A stretch of DNA of 64,000 bases from Blastomussa wellsi (taxonomy: Eukaryota > Cnidaria > Anthozoa > Scleractinia > Plerogyridae). Shown here one piece after another: positions 11,667-20,870 of this stretch. The stretch is from the NCBI GenBank assembly GCA_947652115.1, contig OX393570.1:8986846-9050845 (forward strand), read 5' to 3'. The notes under the pieces are model-generated. The model was not told the DNA's origin, ran no database searches, and worked only from the letters and a program-made list of their open reading frames with translations. Every line of letters begins with the position of its first letter. Positions within the stretch are counted from its first letter, which is position 1. The translations under genes were made by a program, and so were the position numbers.

Positions 11667-12280
11667 AAAGCCTACGGAACGGATTCTTTCGCGCTGTCGA
11701 GTTCAGACTGTTTCTCGCGTTCGCTCAAGAGTTATCCCGCAATCCCTAACCACACATTCGGTTAATAACTAGCTCAGCGTAAACACTATTGATTGGCCCC
11801 ATCACGTGATATCTTGGCAAAACGTCAGTATGTTTGTCGTTGATGTCCAGTAATGGAGAGGAAACTTCGTCTTCCTCCTTCATTAATGACCTCATGTCTA
11901 CAACCTAAAAGGAAATAACATCATCCTGAATTGGGTGTTTGATGAAAGCAATCATAACTCAACGCTTTCTTCTTCTTTTGGAAGTCAGCGAAACTCTCGA
12001 TGCCAACGGGAGATTGTTGAAGTACAATATCCACATTAATGAACATTTAAAGAATCTTTCATATTTCTTACTCTGCCTGTTAGAACTTGTCCAGTACAAT
12101 GCCCTTCCTCGACAAATTAATGTTAGTAAATAGTCACGGTTGATCAGCATCGACAAACAATGACCAACATTGGCCAATATTGGCCAACAGTACTAATTGG
12201 CAATGGCTAACAATTACGTTAACAACGGCAAAAGACTGGTAAGGAGAAAGTGAGTCCATTACCTGCTGATAACTTTAGTA
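11667..12280. other. No recognised gene
   Basis: Short overlapping frames without motifs. A small direct repeat of TTGGCCAATA lies at about 12170-12190. Confidence 0.35.
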
Positions 12281-13262
12281 GATATAGAATAAATGTGATA
12301 CCGAGTAATTACATTGTGACTAAGATGTAGGTAACAAATGCAACGAAACGATGGCATACACTTGTTACATTTCGATATAAATCTGTATCATCTTCAGACT
12401 AAGGTGATCTGCCCCACCGCAATTATTCGTACATCGGCAAAACGAACAGAACTGCATTTGACGCACACAAGAACATGCGCTCACGGACAAAGAAAGCGCT
12501 ATATACAAACATCTGCGCTATTTTGATCGGATCAAACACATACGCGGTTTATACAACTTACCGGATATTTTCATCAATAAGAACAGCTCACCTTCTACTG
12601 CAATGAACAAAGAATCTCTCACCCAAACCATGCGTGGTAACACAAACATTATAGACCGTGATTACATTTGGAATCTATAACTATATAAAGAAGCTTACGA
12701 TATCAAGCGTTCAACACCATTTTTGAACACTGGCTTAAAAGCCAGTCGGGAACTTTTCCTATTCTCTTGATAGTTTCGTTTTTTGTTTTCATTTTCACGT
12801 GTTGATGCTGTTGTACCATCTCGGAGTATTGAAATTTCTGCTACTTGCACATCACCTTAGTCTGAAGATGATTTAAGCAATTGACCACAAGTTTCTATGG
12901 TTTATATGCTGATAAACCACGCGGGATGTTGGCAGAACACGAGAAGAATTTGTAAATCACGAGCCACAGGCGAGTGATTTACGAATTCTTCGAGTGTTCT
13001 TCCAACATCCCAAGTGGTTTATCAGCCCATAAACCATAGAAACTTGTGGTCTATTGCTTTTATATAATAATTCAGAGGACGCGCGATTTTTCCATGAGTT
13101 AACTGGCATGATAAACCATAGCTGATTGACCAATCAGAGCGCGCGCATTGATTTGGTTATTATATAAATAGATTTATATCGAAATATAAACAAGTATACA
13201 CCATCGTTTACTTGCATTTGTTGCCTATTTCTTAGTCACAATGCAATTATTCTATATCTGAG
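12281..13262. mobile_element. Terminal-inverted-repeat element, about 1 kb, with nested insertion
   Basis: About 100 bp at 12281-12385 is repeated in inverse at 13165-13262. Matching landmarks are ATTGTGACTAAG, CAACAAATGCAA, AACGATGG and TTTCGATATAAATCT. A second inverted pair, ATCACCTTAGTCTGAAGATG (12851) and its inverse (from about 12380), lies inside. A separate fold-back (12883-13051) sits in the right half. No intact coding frame remains. A decayed retroelement with inverted repeats, such as a Penelope-like element, is possible but unproven. Confidence 0.7.
12883..13051. mobile_element. Nested fold-back MITE, near-perfect hairpin
   Basis: The left arm starts GACCACAAGTTTCTATGG and the right arm ends CCATAGAAACTTGTGGTC. 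The arms are about 75 bp each around a short spacer. A diverged relative lies at 46499-46625. Confidence 0.88.
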
Positions 13263-13485
13263 AAAGTACGTGAAGCCAAGTTACCAGTTACGTTAATGTG
13301 TTACTTTAAGCTTTAAAAGCAACCCGCGTCACCTTGTGAAAATGACAGCCACAGTTTCCCAGGAGAAAGTCCTTGTATCTAGACACAGGCATACTAAAAG
13401 TGTCCAACACTTCATAGCCGAGCCTCTTAGCTGCGCTGATAACGCATATAAAGCGCTGACGTTCTTCATTTTCAGAACACTCGAC

Positions 13486-13710
13486 ATGAGCAACCACATA
13501 GAAGAAGTAAGAAGAGACTTGAAGAAAGCCTTGGAAGCGTTTGAAACGTTGGACCAAGCAGACGGAATTCAAAACAAGTTGTTTTATTTGGAGTTTGGTG
13601 TGTTTTCCCCTTGTAACATCGTTTGCAAGACAATCTCTGCAATTGGGGTTGTAAGAACCATCACAACATTCCTCCTTTCAAAGAAAAAAAGAGTGAGGTG
13701 TGAAAAATGA
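13486..13710 (+). CDS. Unknown small protein at left end of viral block
   Basis: 74 codons from ATG 13486. An ATATAAA lies about 40 bp upstream. The N-terminal half is a predicted charged helix (EEVRRDLKKALEAFETL). The C-terminal half is hydrophobic and ends in a basic KKKR tail. The TGA overlaps the next ATG (ATGA at 13707-13710), the compact spacing seen through the rest of the block, so I include it in the element. No family recognised. Confidence 0.45.
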   Translation: MSNHIEEVRRDLKKALEAFETLDQADGIQNKLFYLEFGVFSPCNIVCKTISAIGVVRTITTFLLSKKKRVRCEK

Positions 13711-14198
13711 TAACTTGTCTTACGAACAGTGACGAAATCAGTTGCATGATGAAGGGGGTCTGTAAAATCATTGAAGTCGTCCCCACAGACAAGATGAAGC
13801 CAAACGAGTACACGACCGTTTACTTGCTTGATCTGTTGTTTTACGATTCCGGCAAAAAGATTTGGGATGAAGACGACTTGTTACTTCGTAGACCCGAATG
13901 GAAGCAGGGCTGCGAGGAGTAGTGGTTGTTACCGTTTCTTAAACAGAATTCCAAAGTCTACTTGTTCACGTACAGGTGGTACGAGATGCTCCTCATGCAT
14001 GGATGAACAGAGGTTCCATTTCACTCCATGTTATCAACCCCCGCACTGGACACACACGTGACGCTGTTGGCTACTCAACCCCTGACCTTCATGATGAGAG
14101 AAGAAATCAAAAAAACTTTTTTGTATACAAGGGAGAGCTTGTCAAAAAAAATTATTTCTCAGTATGAATCGTGTCGCGTATTGGTGTTGGGTGTGTGA
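13707..14198 (+). pseudogene. Unknown viral-block gene with two in-frame stops
   Basis: The frame opening at ATG 13707 runs 71 codons to TAG 13920-13922. It then stays protein-like through a second stop, TGA 14004-14006, to TGA 14196-14198, so it looks like one gene of about 163 codons broken twice. Segments such as EYTTVYLLDLLFYD and VYLFTYRWYEML look like real protein. It overlaps the start of the next gene. No family recognised. Confidence 0.4.
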
Positions 14199-14456
14199 CT
14201 TGTGTGAACGCGTGTATCTCAAACACAGGCCGGGAGTCATCATTCCTCTCGCCCCTAGCGACGACCCTCTACAAGAATTCAGAGCGACCCACGTCACTAG
14301 ACACCGTTTCGTTTTGTGGCCTATATCCTTTGGTTGAAACACCAACCTCAAGCATTCGAGTGGTTTGAGGTCGTACGAGAGAATCACGATTGGATCGTTC
14401 ACGATTGTGTCGTGAAACTCAACCGACCATGGTTAAAAAGAAGAAGATGGCCTTGA
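14164..14456 (+). pseudogene. Unknown small cysteine-containing protein, frameshifted
   Basis: ATG 14164 opens 57 codons beginning with a CWVCDLCERVY segment, whose CxxC could bind metal. The frame stops at 14335-14337. A plausible continuation lies in another frame (WLKHQPQAFEWFEVV) and ends at TGA 14454-14456, overlapping the integrase start at 14429. A single-base frameshift near 14330 explains this. The function is unknown. Confidence 0.4.
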
Positions 14457-15493
14457 TCGACGCCTATCGCGATCCCACACAACCGGGGAGTCTGGGTGGG
14501 ATCGAACGATTTGCTCAAGCCCAGAAGGTACCCGTGAAAAAGGTCCGGGAAGTCTTGCAAAAAGAATTGGGATACACCCTCCACAAACCACCAAGGAGAC
14601 GTTATGCCACGTTACCAGTGCTGGTCGTTCACAACGACGAACAATGGGTCGCCGATTTGATCGAAGTACAAAAGATTGCCAAACAGAACAAGGGGGTGCG
14701 TTACCTGCTGGCGGTGATCGACACGTTTTCCAAGTACGCCTGGATGGAACCCGTCAAGAACAAAACGGGCAAAGCCGTCACGGACGCGTTTGCCTCGATA
14801 TTGAAACGCGCCAAAGGACGCATGTCCCAATCACTACAGACAGGCGACGGCAAAGAATTTTACAATGGCACGTTCCAAACGTTGATGAAACAAAAGGGCA
14901 TTCACCATTTTTCCACAAGCGGAGATACCAAAGCCAGTATCGTGGAACGATTCAACCGTACGTTCAAAGAACGACTGTATCTCTACTTCACGATACGCAA
15001 CACGTTGAAATTCTTACCCGTGCTGCAGGATTTGATTCGCGGTTACAACCGATCGTATCATCGCGCCATCGGCATGAGTCCCGACAAAGTGAATGTCAAA
15101 AACGAAGCGGAGGTGTGGAATCGTCTGTACGCCAAACGTTTTGATGGAAAACGCGTCAAACCCAGTTTCCGCGTGGGAGATCGTGTGAGACTCAACCAAA
15201 AATTTCGCGTGTTCAAAAAGAGTTATTTAGCAGGGTGGACCGAAGAAGTGTTCATCGTAAATCGAGTGCAGTCGGGTGTCGTACCCACCAACAAGATCCA
15301 AGAATGGGACGGCACTTCCGTGGAAGGCACCTTTTACGGACCCGATCTGCAAAAAGTGAGTGTGGACCACGAAGATCTCTTTCGCGTCGAAAATATCCTG
15401 AAACGTAAAGGCAAGCAAGTGCTGGTGGCGTGGAAAGGATGGCCCTAGAAATACAACAGTTGGATCGATCGCGCGTCTCTGGAATCCATATAG
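14429..15493 (+). pseudogene. Retroviral-type integrase with C-terminal chromodomain (inactive)
   Basis: Integrase of the Polinton/adintovirus type, which would insert the element into host DNA. I choose ATG 14429 (MVKKKKMAL) as the start, although the frame is open from 14390. An rve core follows: the first catalytic Asp in WVADLIEV, the second motif as LQTGDGKEF, and Glu in ASIVERFNRTFK. The usual second motif is TDxGxEF, so the catalytic Asp position is Gly here, although an Asp stands next to it. A basic SH3-like region and the start of a chromodomain (FRVENILKRK to WKGW) follow. TAG at 15446-15448 cuts the chromodomain, whose next residues (KYNSWID) continue in frame to 15491-15493. Chromodomain-bearing integrases are common in Polintons. 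Confidence 0.85.
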
Positions 15494-16243
15494 TCCTGTG
15501 CATCATCCCACAACGATTCAGTCTCGACAACGACGCCGACAGAGGAGTTGTACGTGTCCTTACACAGCGACAGCAGTCGCGCCGAATTTCCAAACAATAC
15601 CACCAGTCACTTCAAAGTGCGTTTACTCAACCCCATTCGTTTGTCCGTCACTGGATGGCGCGTGGGACTGTGCAGCATTTCGTTGCCCGATGCCAAACTG
15701 ACCATTCCGGCCGTGACCGAGGATCCCGAGACCACCCTCTTCATGTACACGTGGATGAGAAATAATCGTGGCTCGGCCTATCACGCGCGATTCAGCCCAG
15801 GGACCAGCAAAATGAATGTCAGTGAATCGAGCAACGTGTTTTCCACCTTTAACGGCGTGGAATTCATGAAAAGCGTGACGCATTTCTACGATCAGAAAAA
15901 ATTCACAGCCTACAGTGGCCCCTTGCTAGGCAGCAGCTACCTCGAAGCACGAGTTGGCAAGCGTACCTACATCACATTCAAGTGGGAAAGAGAGGAACTC
16001 GTCTTGGACAACAAAGAGACGACTCGCAGAGCAAGTCCTCCACCTACATTCTGGATCAACAAAAACCTGGCCATGAAGATGGGATGGTTGGCAGAGACGC
16101 CGATCGGCCTGGGTTTGGGACCGAATCTCCTCCTGGAATTTGAGTCAGACACGATTCCCACCATCAACAAAGACAATGCCGACGTGAAAGATTTTGCGGG
16201 AAATCCCGCCTTGTGGGAGAGTAATGGAGAGTTCTCAAATTGA
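15494..16243 (+). CDS. Putative capsid-associated protein (penton or minor capsid-like)
   Basis: The frame is open from just after the integrase remnant to TGA 16241-16243. The first good residues are LYVSLHSDSS from 15548. There is no ATG near the N-terminus, so the start codon is lost or non-canonical. The N-terminal pattern (YVSLxSxxS, PNNTTSHFKVRL, then WRVGLCSIS) matches a protein that often follows integrase in Polinton/adintovirus-like elements and is usually taken as a minor capsid, penton-like or fibre-like component. That assignment is from memory of the family layout. The frame is intact for about 230 residues. A hydrophobic glycine-rich stretch lies near its end. Confidence 0.5.
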   Translation, partial: SCASSHNDSVSTTTPTEELYVSLHSDSSRAEFPNNTTSHFKVRLLNPIRLSVTGWRVGLCSISLPDAKLTIPAVTEDPETTLFMYTWMRNNRGSAYHARFSPGTSKMNVSESSNVFSTFNGVEFMKSVTHFYDQKKFTAYSGPLLGSSYLEARVGKRTYITFKWEREELVLDNKETTRRASPPPTFWINKNLAMKMGWLAETPIGLGLGPNLLLEFESDTIPTINKDNADVKDFAGNPALWESNGEFSN

Positions 16244-16547
16244 GCTTGTACTGCAACTGGCGATTCATCAACTTGAACAAATCGTTTCGACACGTGGTGG
16301 GGACCACCGCGTCACGATATCTGTTCTGATATATGTACGATATCTGTACTCGGACGTGGCACAGGGTTCCGTGTTGGGAAATAAAGTGACGGATCTACTG
16401 AGGGAAGTCAACTACGAAGATGAAAGGACAAGGCAGCGCTTACTTCGAACCGCTCCACATTCAATATATTCCTGTGCGCAAAGAAGTGTTGGACATTATC
16501 GAAACGCAAGTCGCCGAGACGAACGGACCCTTGACAGAGTGTGGTGA
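16224..16547 (+). CDS. Unknown small protein
   Basis: ATG 16224 overlaps the end of the upstream gene. The first 20 or so residues form a likely amphipathic helix (IELVLQLAIHQLEQIV), and a second helical, acidic segment ends near REVNYEDERT. Past about 16420 the frame overlaps the next small gene and may be spurious, so the real product may be shorter. No family recognised. Confidence 0.3.
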   Translation: MESSQIELVLQLAIHQLEQIVSTRGGDHRVTISVLIYVRYLYSDVAQGSVLGNKVTDLLREVNYEDERTRQRLLRTAPHSIYSCAQRSVGHYRNASRRDERTLDRVW

Positions 16548-16590
16548 ACAAGGCAGAACGATCGTGTCGTTGCATTTCAAACGAGAATAA
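16420..16590 (+). CDS. Unknown 56-residue protein
   Basis: ATG 16420 to TAA 16588-16590. The stop overlaps the next ATG (TAATG), a tight coupling typical of this block. The product is mixed-charge with no membrane segment, and includes YFEPLHIQYIPVRKEVLDII. No family recognised. Confidence 0.5.
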   Translation: MKGQGSAYFEPLHIQYIPVRKEVLDIIETQVAETNGPLTECGEQGRTIVSLHFKRE

Positions 16591-16835
16591 TGAGAGGAGG
16601 CAGTTTGATGCGTTATTATCCCGACCAAGACGGGACCGGTTTCTTCCGAGATCTCATCCGAGAAAGCGCTTCCGAGGGATTGAAAGGTTTAAAAAGTGGC
16701 GTCACCCCGTTACCGAACATTTCAGGTGCGATCGCAGGGGCGGAGAGTGGTGCCAAACGAGCCGTGAAACATAAAGCTTTACAAACAATCAACAAAAGAG
16801 CAAAACGAAGTTTGGATGACCTCTTTGGAAAATGA
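16590..16835 (+). CDS. Small basic virion-type protein
   Basis: 81 residues from ATG 16590, overlapping the previous stop and running 4 bases past the next ATG (16832). The N-terminus is glycine-rich (MRGGSLMRYY). The middle is an alanine/glycine-rich amphipathic stretch (ISGAIAGAESGAKRAV), and the C-terminus is basic and ends DDLFGK. Such short proteins between capsid genes are common in adenovirus-related and Polinton-like elements and are thought to be internal virion proteins. The role here is inferred from position and composition. Confidence 0.5.
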   Translation: MRGGSLMRYYPDQDGTGFFRDLIRESASEGLKGLKSGVTPLPNISGAIAGAESGAKRAVKHKALQTINKRAKRSLDDLFGK

Positions 16836-17026
16836 ATCCCATCTATTCGAGACGCGTGAAAAGGATCCTTCGAACCAAACAGTGAGGTGGTACCGTGCTC
16901 CCCACGAGACGTCGTTTACCGTGGCAAGACATGGTGGATCAGTTACAGCTTATAAAGAAGCGTCAACGCGGTGGAATGTTCATTCTGAAACGCAGACGGC
17001 AAGGCAAACGACGACCACGACGATGA
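16832..17026 (+). pseudogene. Arginine-rich small protein (pX-like), nonsense-interrupted
   Basis: ATG 16832 opens a basic frame that meets TGA at 16883-16885. The same frame then stays open as a very arginine/lysine-rich stretch (KKRQRGGMFILKRRRQGKRR) to TGA 17024-17026, overlapping the next ATG at 17023. Composition and position suggest a DNA-condensing core peptide like adenovirus pX. The in-frame TGA probably replaced an Arg codon. Confidence 0.5.
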
Positions 17027-18370
17027 CGGATCTCGTCCCATTGACAGGCTCCTCGGGAGTCAAAAATCCAGTGTTGAATCTCTTTCGAGTACCTCCAACC
17101 GAGCATCTCCACGTGGTCTCCACATTATCGCGTGGTCCCCATTCAGACATTCACCACAGGCATCAATCCCGTGGAATTTCAGATCGACCCCCAAGAAGAT
17201 TACATCGATCTGAGCGGTAGTTATTTCGAATTGGAATTGAGTCTGAAGAAAGCCAATGGTGGCGATTTGGTGGCGGCCGAAAATCGGTTTCCCGCCAACA
17301 ACTTGGCCCACACCCTGTTCAAGCAGATCAACGTGAAACTCAACGGGACCTTGATCAGCCCTCAGACAGACACGTACCATTACAAGGGGTACCTAGAAAC
17401 CTTGCTCAACTACGATAGAGATGACGGAGACACCCTCTTGAAACCTCAAGGTTGGTGCAATGCCGTCGATTGTGCAGCAACTTTAACAGCCAACAACCTG
17501 GACCATGCTGCCCCCCATGCAACCTACGATGCTCTGTCCGCCACCCAGAAAGAAGCGGTACTCGCCATGAAAGCCGAAGTGGTCAAGTATGCCGGAGGAA
17601 ACACGTACGTGTTACGGTTCAAACCCCACGTCGAAGTCTTTCATCTGAACAAAGTATTGGTACTAGGCGTACAGATCCAGATCCAGATGTACTTCAATTC
17701 CCCCGCCGTGTTCCTCAACGGAGTAGGTCCCCTACCTGGACGCCTGACCTCCGAAAACGTCAAAGTGAGTAAGTATCTCTGCAAATTGAGACTTAATCTG
17801 AAGCAGAAACAAAGACAGACCAAGAAACCGGTCAGTTATCCCACGGTGCGAGGAAAAATCAGAACCTTTAACATACAAGGCAACCAGCAACGCTATAAAT
17901 GCCACAATCTGTTCCAGGGACGAGTTCCCAATCGTCTCATTGTGGGAATGGTATTGTCCACCGCATTCACAGGCAACATGACCAACAATCCCTTCAGTTG
18001 TCAGAAATTTGGATTGACCAGTATCCGACAATTGGTGAGAGGCGAAGAATATCCCTACGAGATGGAACCGAGAGCACCCGAGAGGTTCTTACAAGCCACG
18101 GGATGTTTGTGTAAACAGAAAGGAAAGATGGTGAGAAGCGTGGAATGGGGTCAAGGCAAGAACTGTACGTTGTTTGTATTTGACAACGCAGCCAACGGAT
18201 GTTTGGACACTCCTGTGTTGGATCTCAAGCAGAGCGGAGACGTGCAACTGATTCTCAGTTTTGGAGCCAATCCAGGCGTGAATATCACCATCCTCGTCTA
18301 CGGTGAATTTGAGAATCTCTTGGAAATCGACGACAACAAAGCCGTGATCTACGATGTGTACCAACGTTGA
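17023..18370 (+). pseudogene. Major capsid protein-like (F54H12.2-like family), one frameshift
   Basis: ATG 17023 begins in one frame (LVPLTGSSG, LNLFRVPPTE). At about 17095-17110 the reading moves to another frame, which is then open for more than 410 codons to TGA 18368-18370. Conserved blocks include DYIDLSGSYFEL, ANNLAHTLFKQINVKLNG, YLETLLNYDRD, a late LFQGRVPNRLIVGMV with TAFTGNMTNNPF, and the C-terminal ILVYGEFENLLEID. These match proteins annotated as F54H12.2-like, which are capsid proteins of Polinton/adintovirus-like elements with a jelly-roll fold. Length is normal for that family. Only the one frameshift separates it from an open frame. Whether it is the major or another capsid component is from memory of the family. 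Confidence 0.72.
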
Positions 18371-18375
18371 GGAGA

Positions 18376-18950
18376 ATGGAAAAAGTCGCCCTGAACAATG
18401 TTCAATTGGACCAATTGGCTCGACTCGATCCGTTCCTGAACGCTTCCTTTTACGTCACGGTGGCTTGCGATCGTTTACTCGAGAACCCAAAAAGAGACAG
18501 GCCGCAAGGTTACATCGTGAACACGGATCCGGCGCAGTCCCCCGGACGTCATTGGATTGCCCTTGGACCACCCAGGGTAACGTGTGCGAAATCTTGGACA
18601 GTTACGCGTTACCCTTGAGCACGTACCGGACGACCGAACCCTTGGAAACGTGGTTGAACACTCAATGGAAATACGTGATCAGCAACGGACAGAATTTACA
18701 GTCCCCGTTTAGTCAGAGTTGCGACGATTACGCCTTGATGTATTTGAAAGCCCGAGCCCGAGACAAGAGCATGCACGAGTTTGTCAATCAGTTTTCAAAA
18801 CACGATTACGTGAGCAACGATCATAAAGTAGGGCACCAGTTAAAGATGTTAATTGTAAACGAGTTGAAATGGAACGAAATCAGCAGGAGACCTTATCAAC
18901 AAAACGGAAGCGCTTCTCGCGGATGCGGTGTAAGATCCCTGTTATCTTGA
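18376..18950 (+). pseudogene. Adenain-like maturation cysteine protease, frameshifted
   Basis: The ATG at 18376, shortly after the capsid stop, opens a frame with the histidine motif of adenoviral/Ulp1-type proteases (VNTDPAQSPGRHWIAL). At about 18565 the reading shifts to a second frame with CEILDSYALP (acidic member), then LQSPFSQSCDDYALMY (nucleophile Cys) and a normal family C-terminus to TGA at about 18950. The residue after the Cys is Asp, whereas most relatives have CGxY. These enzymes cleave virion precursors during maturation and are standard in Polintons. The frameshift makes it non-functional. Confidence 0.8.
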
Positions 18951-18987
18951 AATAACAAAAGTTGTGAAAAAAATGCTTGTGTGTCTT

Positions 18988-19059
18988 TGCTCCGGCCAGG
19001 AGTCGAACCTAAGTCTCCGAGGCCACAACTCGGTATCCTCACCTTTGGACCACCGAAGC
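18988..19059 (-). tRNA. tRNA-His (GTG)
   Basis: 72 nt, minus strand, 5' G at 19059 and discriminator A at 18988. The acceptor GCTTCGG pairs with CCGGAGC (one G-U). The D-arm GTCC/GGAT has an 8-nt loop. The anticodon arm CCGAG-TTGTGGC-CTCGG gives anticodon GTG. The T-arm TTAGG-TTCGACT-CCTGG contains a perfect B box (GGTTCGACTCC), and the A box TGGTCCAAAGG fits. No CCA is encoded and there is no intron. A T7 run follows about 15 nt downstream, a good Pol III terminator. The gene lies antisense in the only sizeable gap of the viral block, between protease and ATPase. It may be element-encoded or a host tRNA/SINE-head insertion. Confidence 0.85.
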
Positions 19060-19108
19060 ATCCACCATTATAAACAGGATAAAAACGTGTCTTGTCATTT
19101 GTGATACC

Positions 19109-19768
19109 ATGGACCGACGCGAGGCGTTTCGATTTCACATCTCGTCTAGTGTGATGATCGTCGGTCCTTCGGGATGTGGAAAAACGGTCTTCACGAGTCG
19201 ACTCTTGACGGAAAATCTCGAGTTTTTCGAAACATGTCCACCCAAGATTCATTATTGTTACGGAGCGTGACAAGACGGTTTCCACACAATGAAACGACAC
19301 GGCATCGCTTTTCACGAAGGCATTCCTGACTTGGAGGATTTGAAAAAGTGGTTTCCCAAGGGAGGTCTACTCGTCATGGACGATCTGATGGAAGAAGGAG
19401 GCAACGACAAACGCGTGTCGGATCTGTTCACAAAACATTCTCATCACAGAAACATGACGGTGGTGTATTTGTGTCAAGACATGTTTCCACCGGGCAAGTA
19501 CGCCAAGAGCATCTCGAGGAACGCGCATTACATCGTGGCCTCGAAGAATCCTCGCGATCAATTGGGGTTTCGAAATTTACTGTTTCAATCCTTTCCCACC
19601 CGTTGGAAAGATGTGCAAGAACGATTCTGAAGCGTGACGGAACGTCCGTTTGGTTATCTGGCACTGGATTTACATCCTGCCAGCCCCGAAGATAGTCGCA
19701 TTCTCAGTCACCTCTTAAAAGAAGGATGCATGCGATGTTACCAGTTCAAAGAGGATGGCGGGTCGTGA
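19109..19768 (+). pseudogene. FtsK/HerA-type genome-packaging ATPase with two in-frame TGA stops
   Basis: 220-codon frame from ATG 19109. The Walker A is GPSGCGKT near residue 20 and the Walker B is GGLLVMDDLM near residue 88. Then come VYLCQDMFPPGKY (sensor-like region) and RNAHYIVASKNPRDQLG. The family C-terminus (RPFGYLALDLHPASPED) lies after the second stop. TGA codons at 19268-19270 and 19628-19630 interrupt an otherwise continuous frame. In both places relatives have a coding residue (Trp or Arg fits a one-base change). This is the A32-like packaging motor of Polintons and related viruses. Confidence 0.85.
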
Positions 19769-20147
19769 GTGTTGTTGGTGGTGGGGCAGGTTTCGTTACC
19801 TGTGTCGAAAAGAGTTACGCAGGATGAACAGCAACGACATGGATTACGACGCCATGAAACGGGTGATGGAAACGTGTAGGACCCGAGAGCAAGTGTGGGA
19901 GCTCGTCAATGCATATAACGAGACGTACTTCAGAGAATTGATTCAAACGTTGGAAGAGAGAGCCAAACGACACTACCACCGTCCGTGGTCACGTGGAGAT
20001 CATCGTTTCTATTGTTCTTTTTTCTTGGGAAGAAAGACACCCGTGGTTCGTAGTCTACGTCACGGTGACTTCAAAGGTTGTTTGAGTAACACAAAGAGAC
20101 GTGATTGGACATACGCGTATTACGTGCCATCCAACCTCGAGGGATGA
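19755..20147 (+). CDS. Unknown viral-block protein
   Basis: 130-residue open frame from ATG 19755, overlapping the ATPase end by 14 nt. The stop overlaps the next ATG (ATGA at 20144). The N-terminus is short and Cys/Trp-rich (MAGRECCWWWGRFRY), followed by a helical charged region (MKRVMETCRTREQVWELV) and a basic, aromatic C-terminal part. No catalytic motif seen. An internal Met at 19824 is an alternative start. Confidence 0.5.
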   Translation: MAGRECCWWWGRFRYLCRKELRRMNSNDMDYDAMKRVMETCRTREQVWELVNAYNETYFRELIQTLEERAKRHYHRPWSRGDHRFYCSFFLGRKTPVVRSLRHGDFKGCLSNTKRRDWTYAYYVPSNLEG

Positions 20148-20326
20148 CCAGTCCATCGTCTATTGACGATTTACAATGACAATTACAGATTTTACTCAAC
20201 GATCAACGTCAAACGGCTTCGGGACGACGCATCGCTGGCATCACGACCACCAACACCATCACCACGACCTACAAAGACGGAGGCAGACCGAGCGTGCGAC
20301 GCATTTCTACGCGAGTGAGCGATTGA
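20144..20326 (+). pseudogene. Small unknown protein, nonsense-interrupted
   Basis: ATG 20144 runs 11 codons to TGA 20177-20179. The same frame then continues as a Thr/Arg-rich stretch (AGITTTNTITTTYKDGGRP) to TGA 20324-20326, two bases before the next ATG. A short Thr-rich protein of this type recurs in related elements as far as I recall. The role is unknown. Confidence 0.45.
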
Positions 20327-20327
20327 G

Positions 20328-20855
20328 ATGGAACGACAAGTGTCTCTCTTGAATGGGACCCATGCCAAGTGGCCCTGGGACCACAAATTATTGTACAAGT
20401 TGGATGGACTCTTTGCGTTTTACCATCGTCAATGGTGGTGTCATCGTCAGATGTTTTACCATTTCAAGTGGTGTCACGTTTGTTTGAACGCGTTGGCTTT
20501 AATCATCGTGGCAGCAGGGATCATCGTGGGTTCCGTGTTGGAAAACAGTATCCTGATCGCCTGTTTGTCGGCGGCAGGTACCATGGTCAAGGGATGGAAC
20601 GATTTCAAAAAGTTTTCGTTCAAAGTCGACATGTGTCGTTTTGCCTAAACCACCTACGACAAGACCTTAATCGAATTGAGAACCAACGCACGAGGTCTTC
20701 CCATGGACGAGTTGGACGGGTTGTTGATCAAGATGCAAACCTTGGACGACACCATCACCGATTTCACCCCGCCCGTGTCCGACAAGTGCATGCGAGACTA
20801 CGAAAAAACATTTCGTTACGATCACGTGGATAAAAGTGAGAGCACGACCGTGTAA
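20328..20855 (+). pseudogene. Two-TM membrane protein (SLATT-like), one in-frame stop
   Basis: ATG 20328. Residues 1-50 are rich in aromatic, His and Trp residues. Two hydrophobic helices lie at about residues 52-70 and 73-88, joined by a very short turn. A charged cytoplasmic-type tail follows. TAA at 20646-20648 interrupts the frame, which then continues as a helical acidic segment (MDELDGLLIKMQTLDD) to TAA 20853-20855. Two tightly spaced TM helices followed by a helical tail recall SLATT-type proteins, which form membrane pores in bacterial conflict systems. This is resemblance of layout, not shown homology. Its job in the element is unknown. Confidence 0.55.
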
Positions 20856-20870
20856 AAATTAGTTCGAGTC

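Noticed and set aside
14612..18364. Many minus-strand frames within the viral block
   Set aside because: They are shadows of the plus-strand viral genes and show no motifs of their own.
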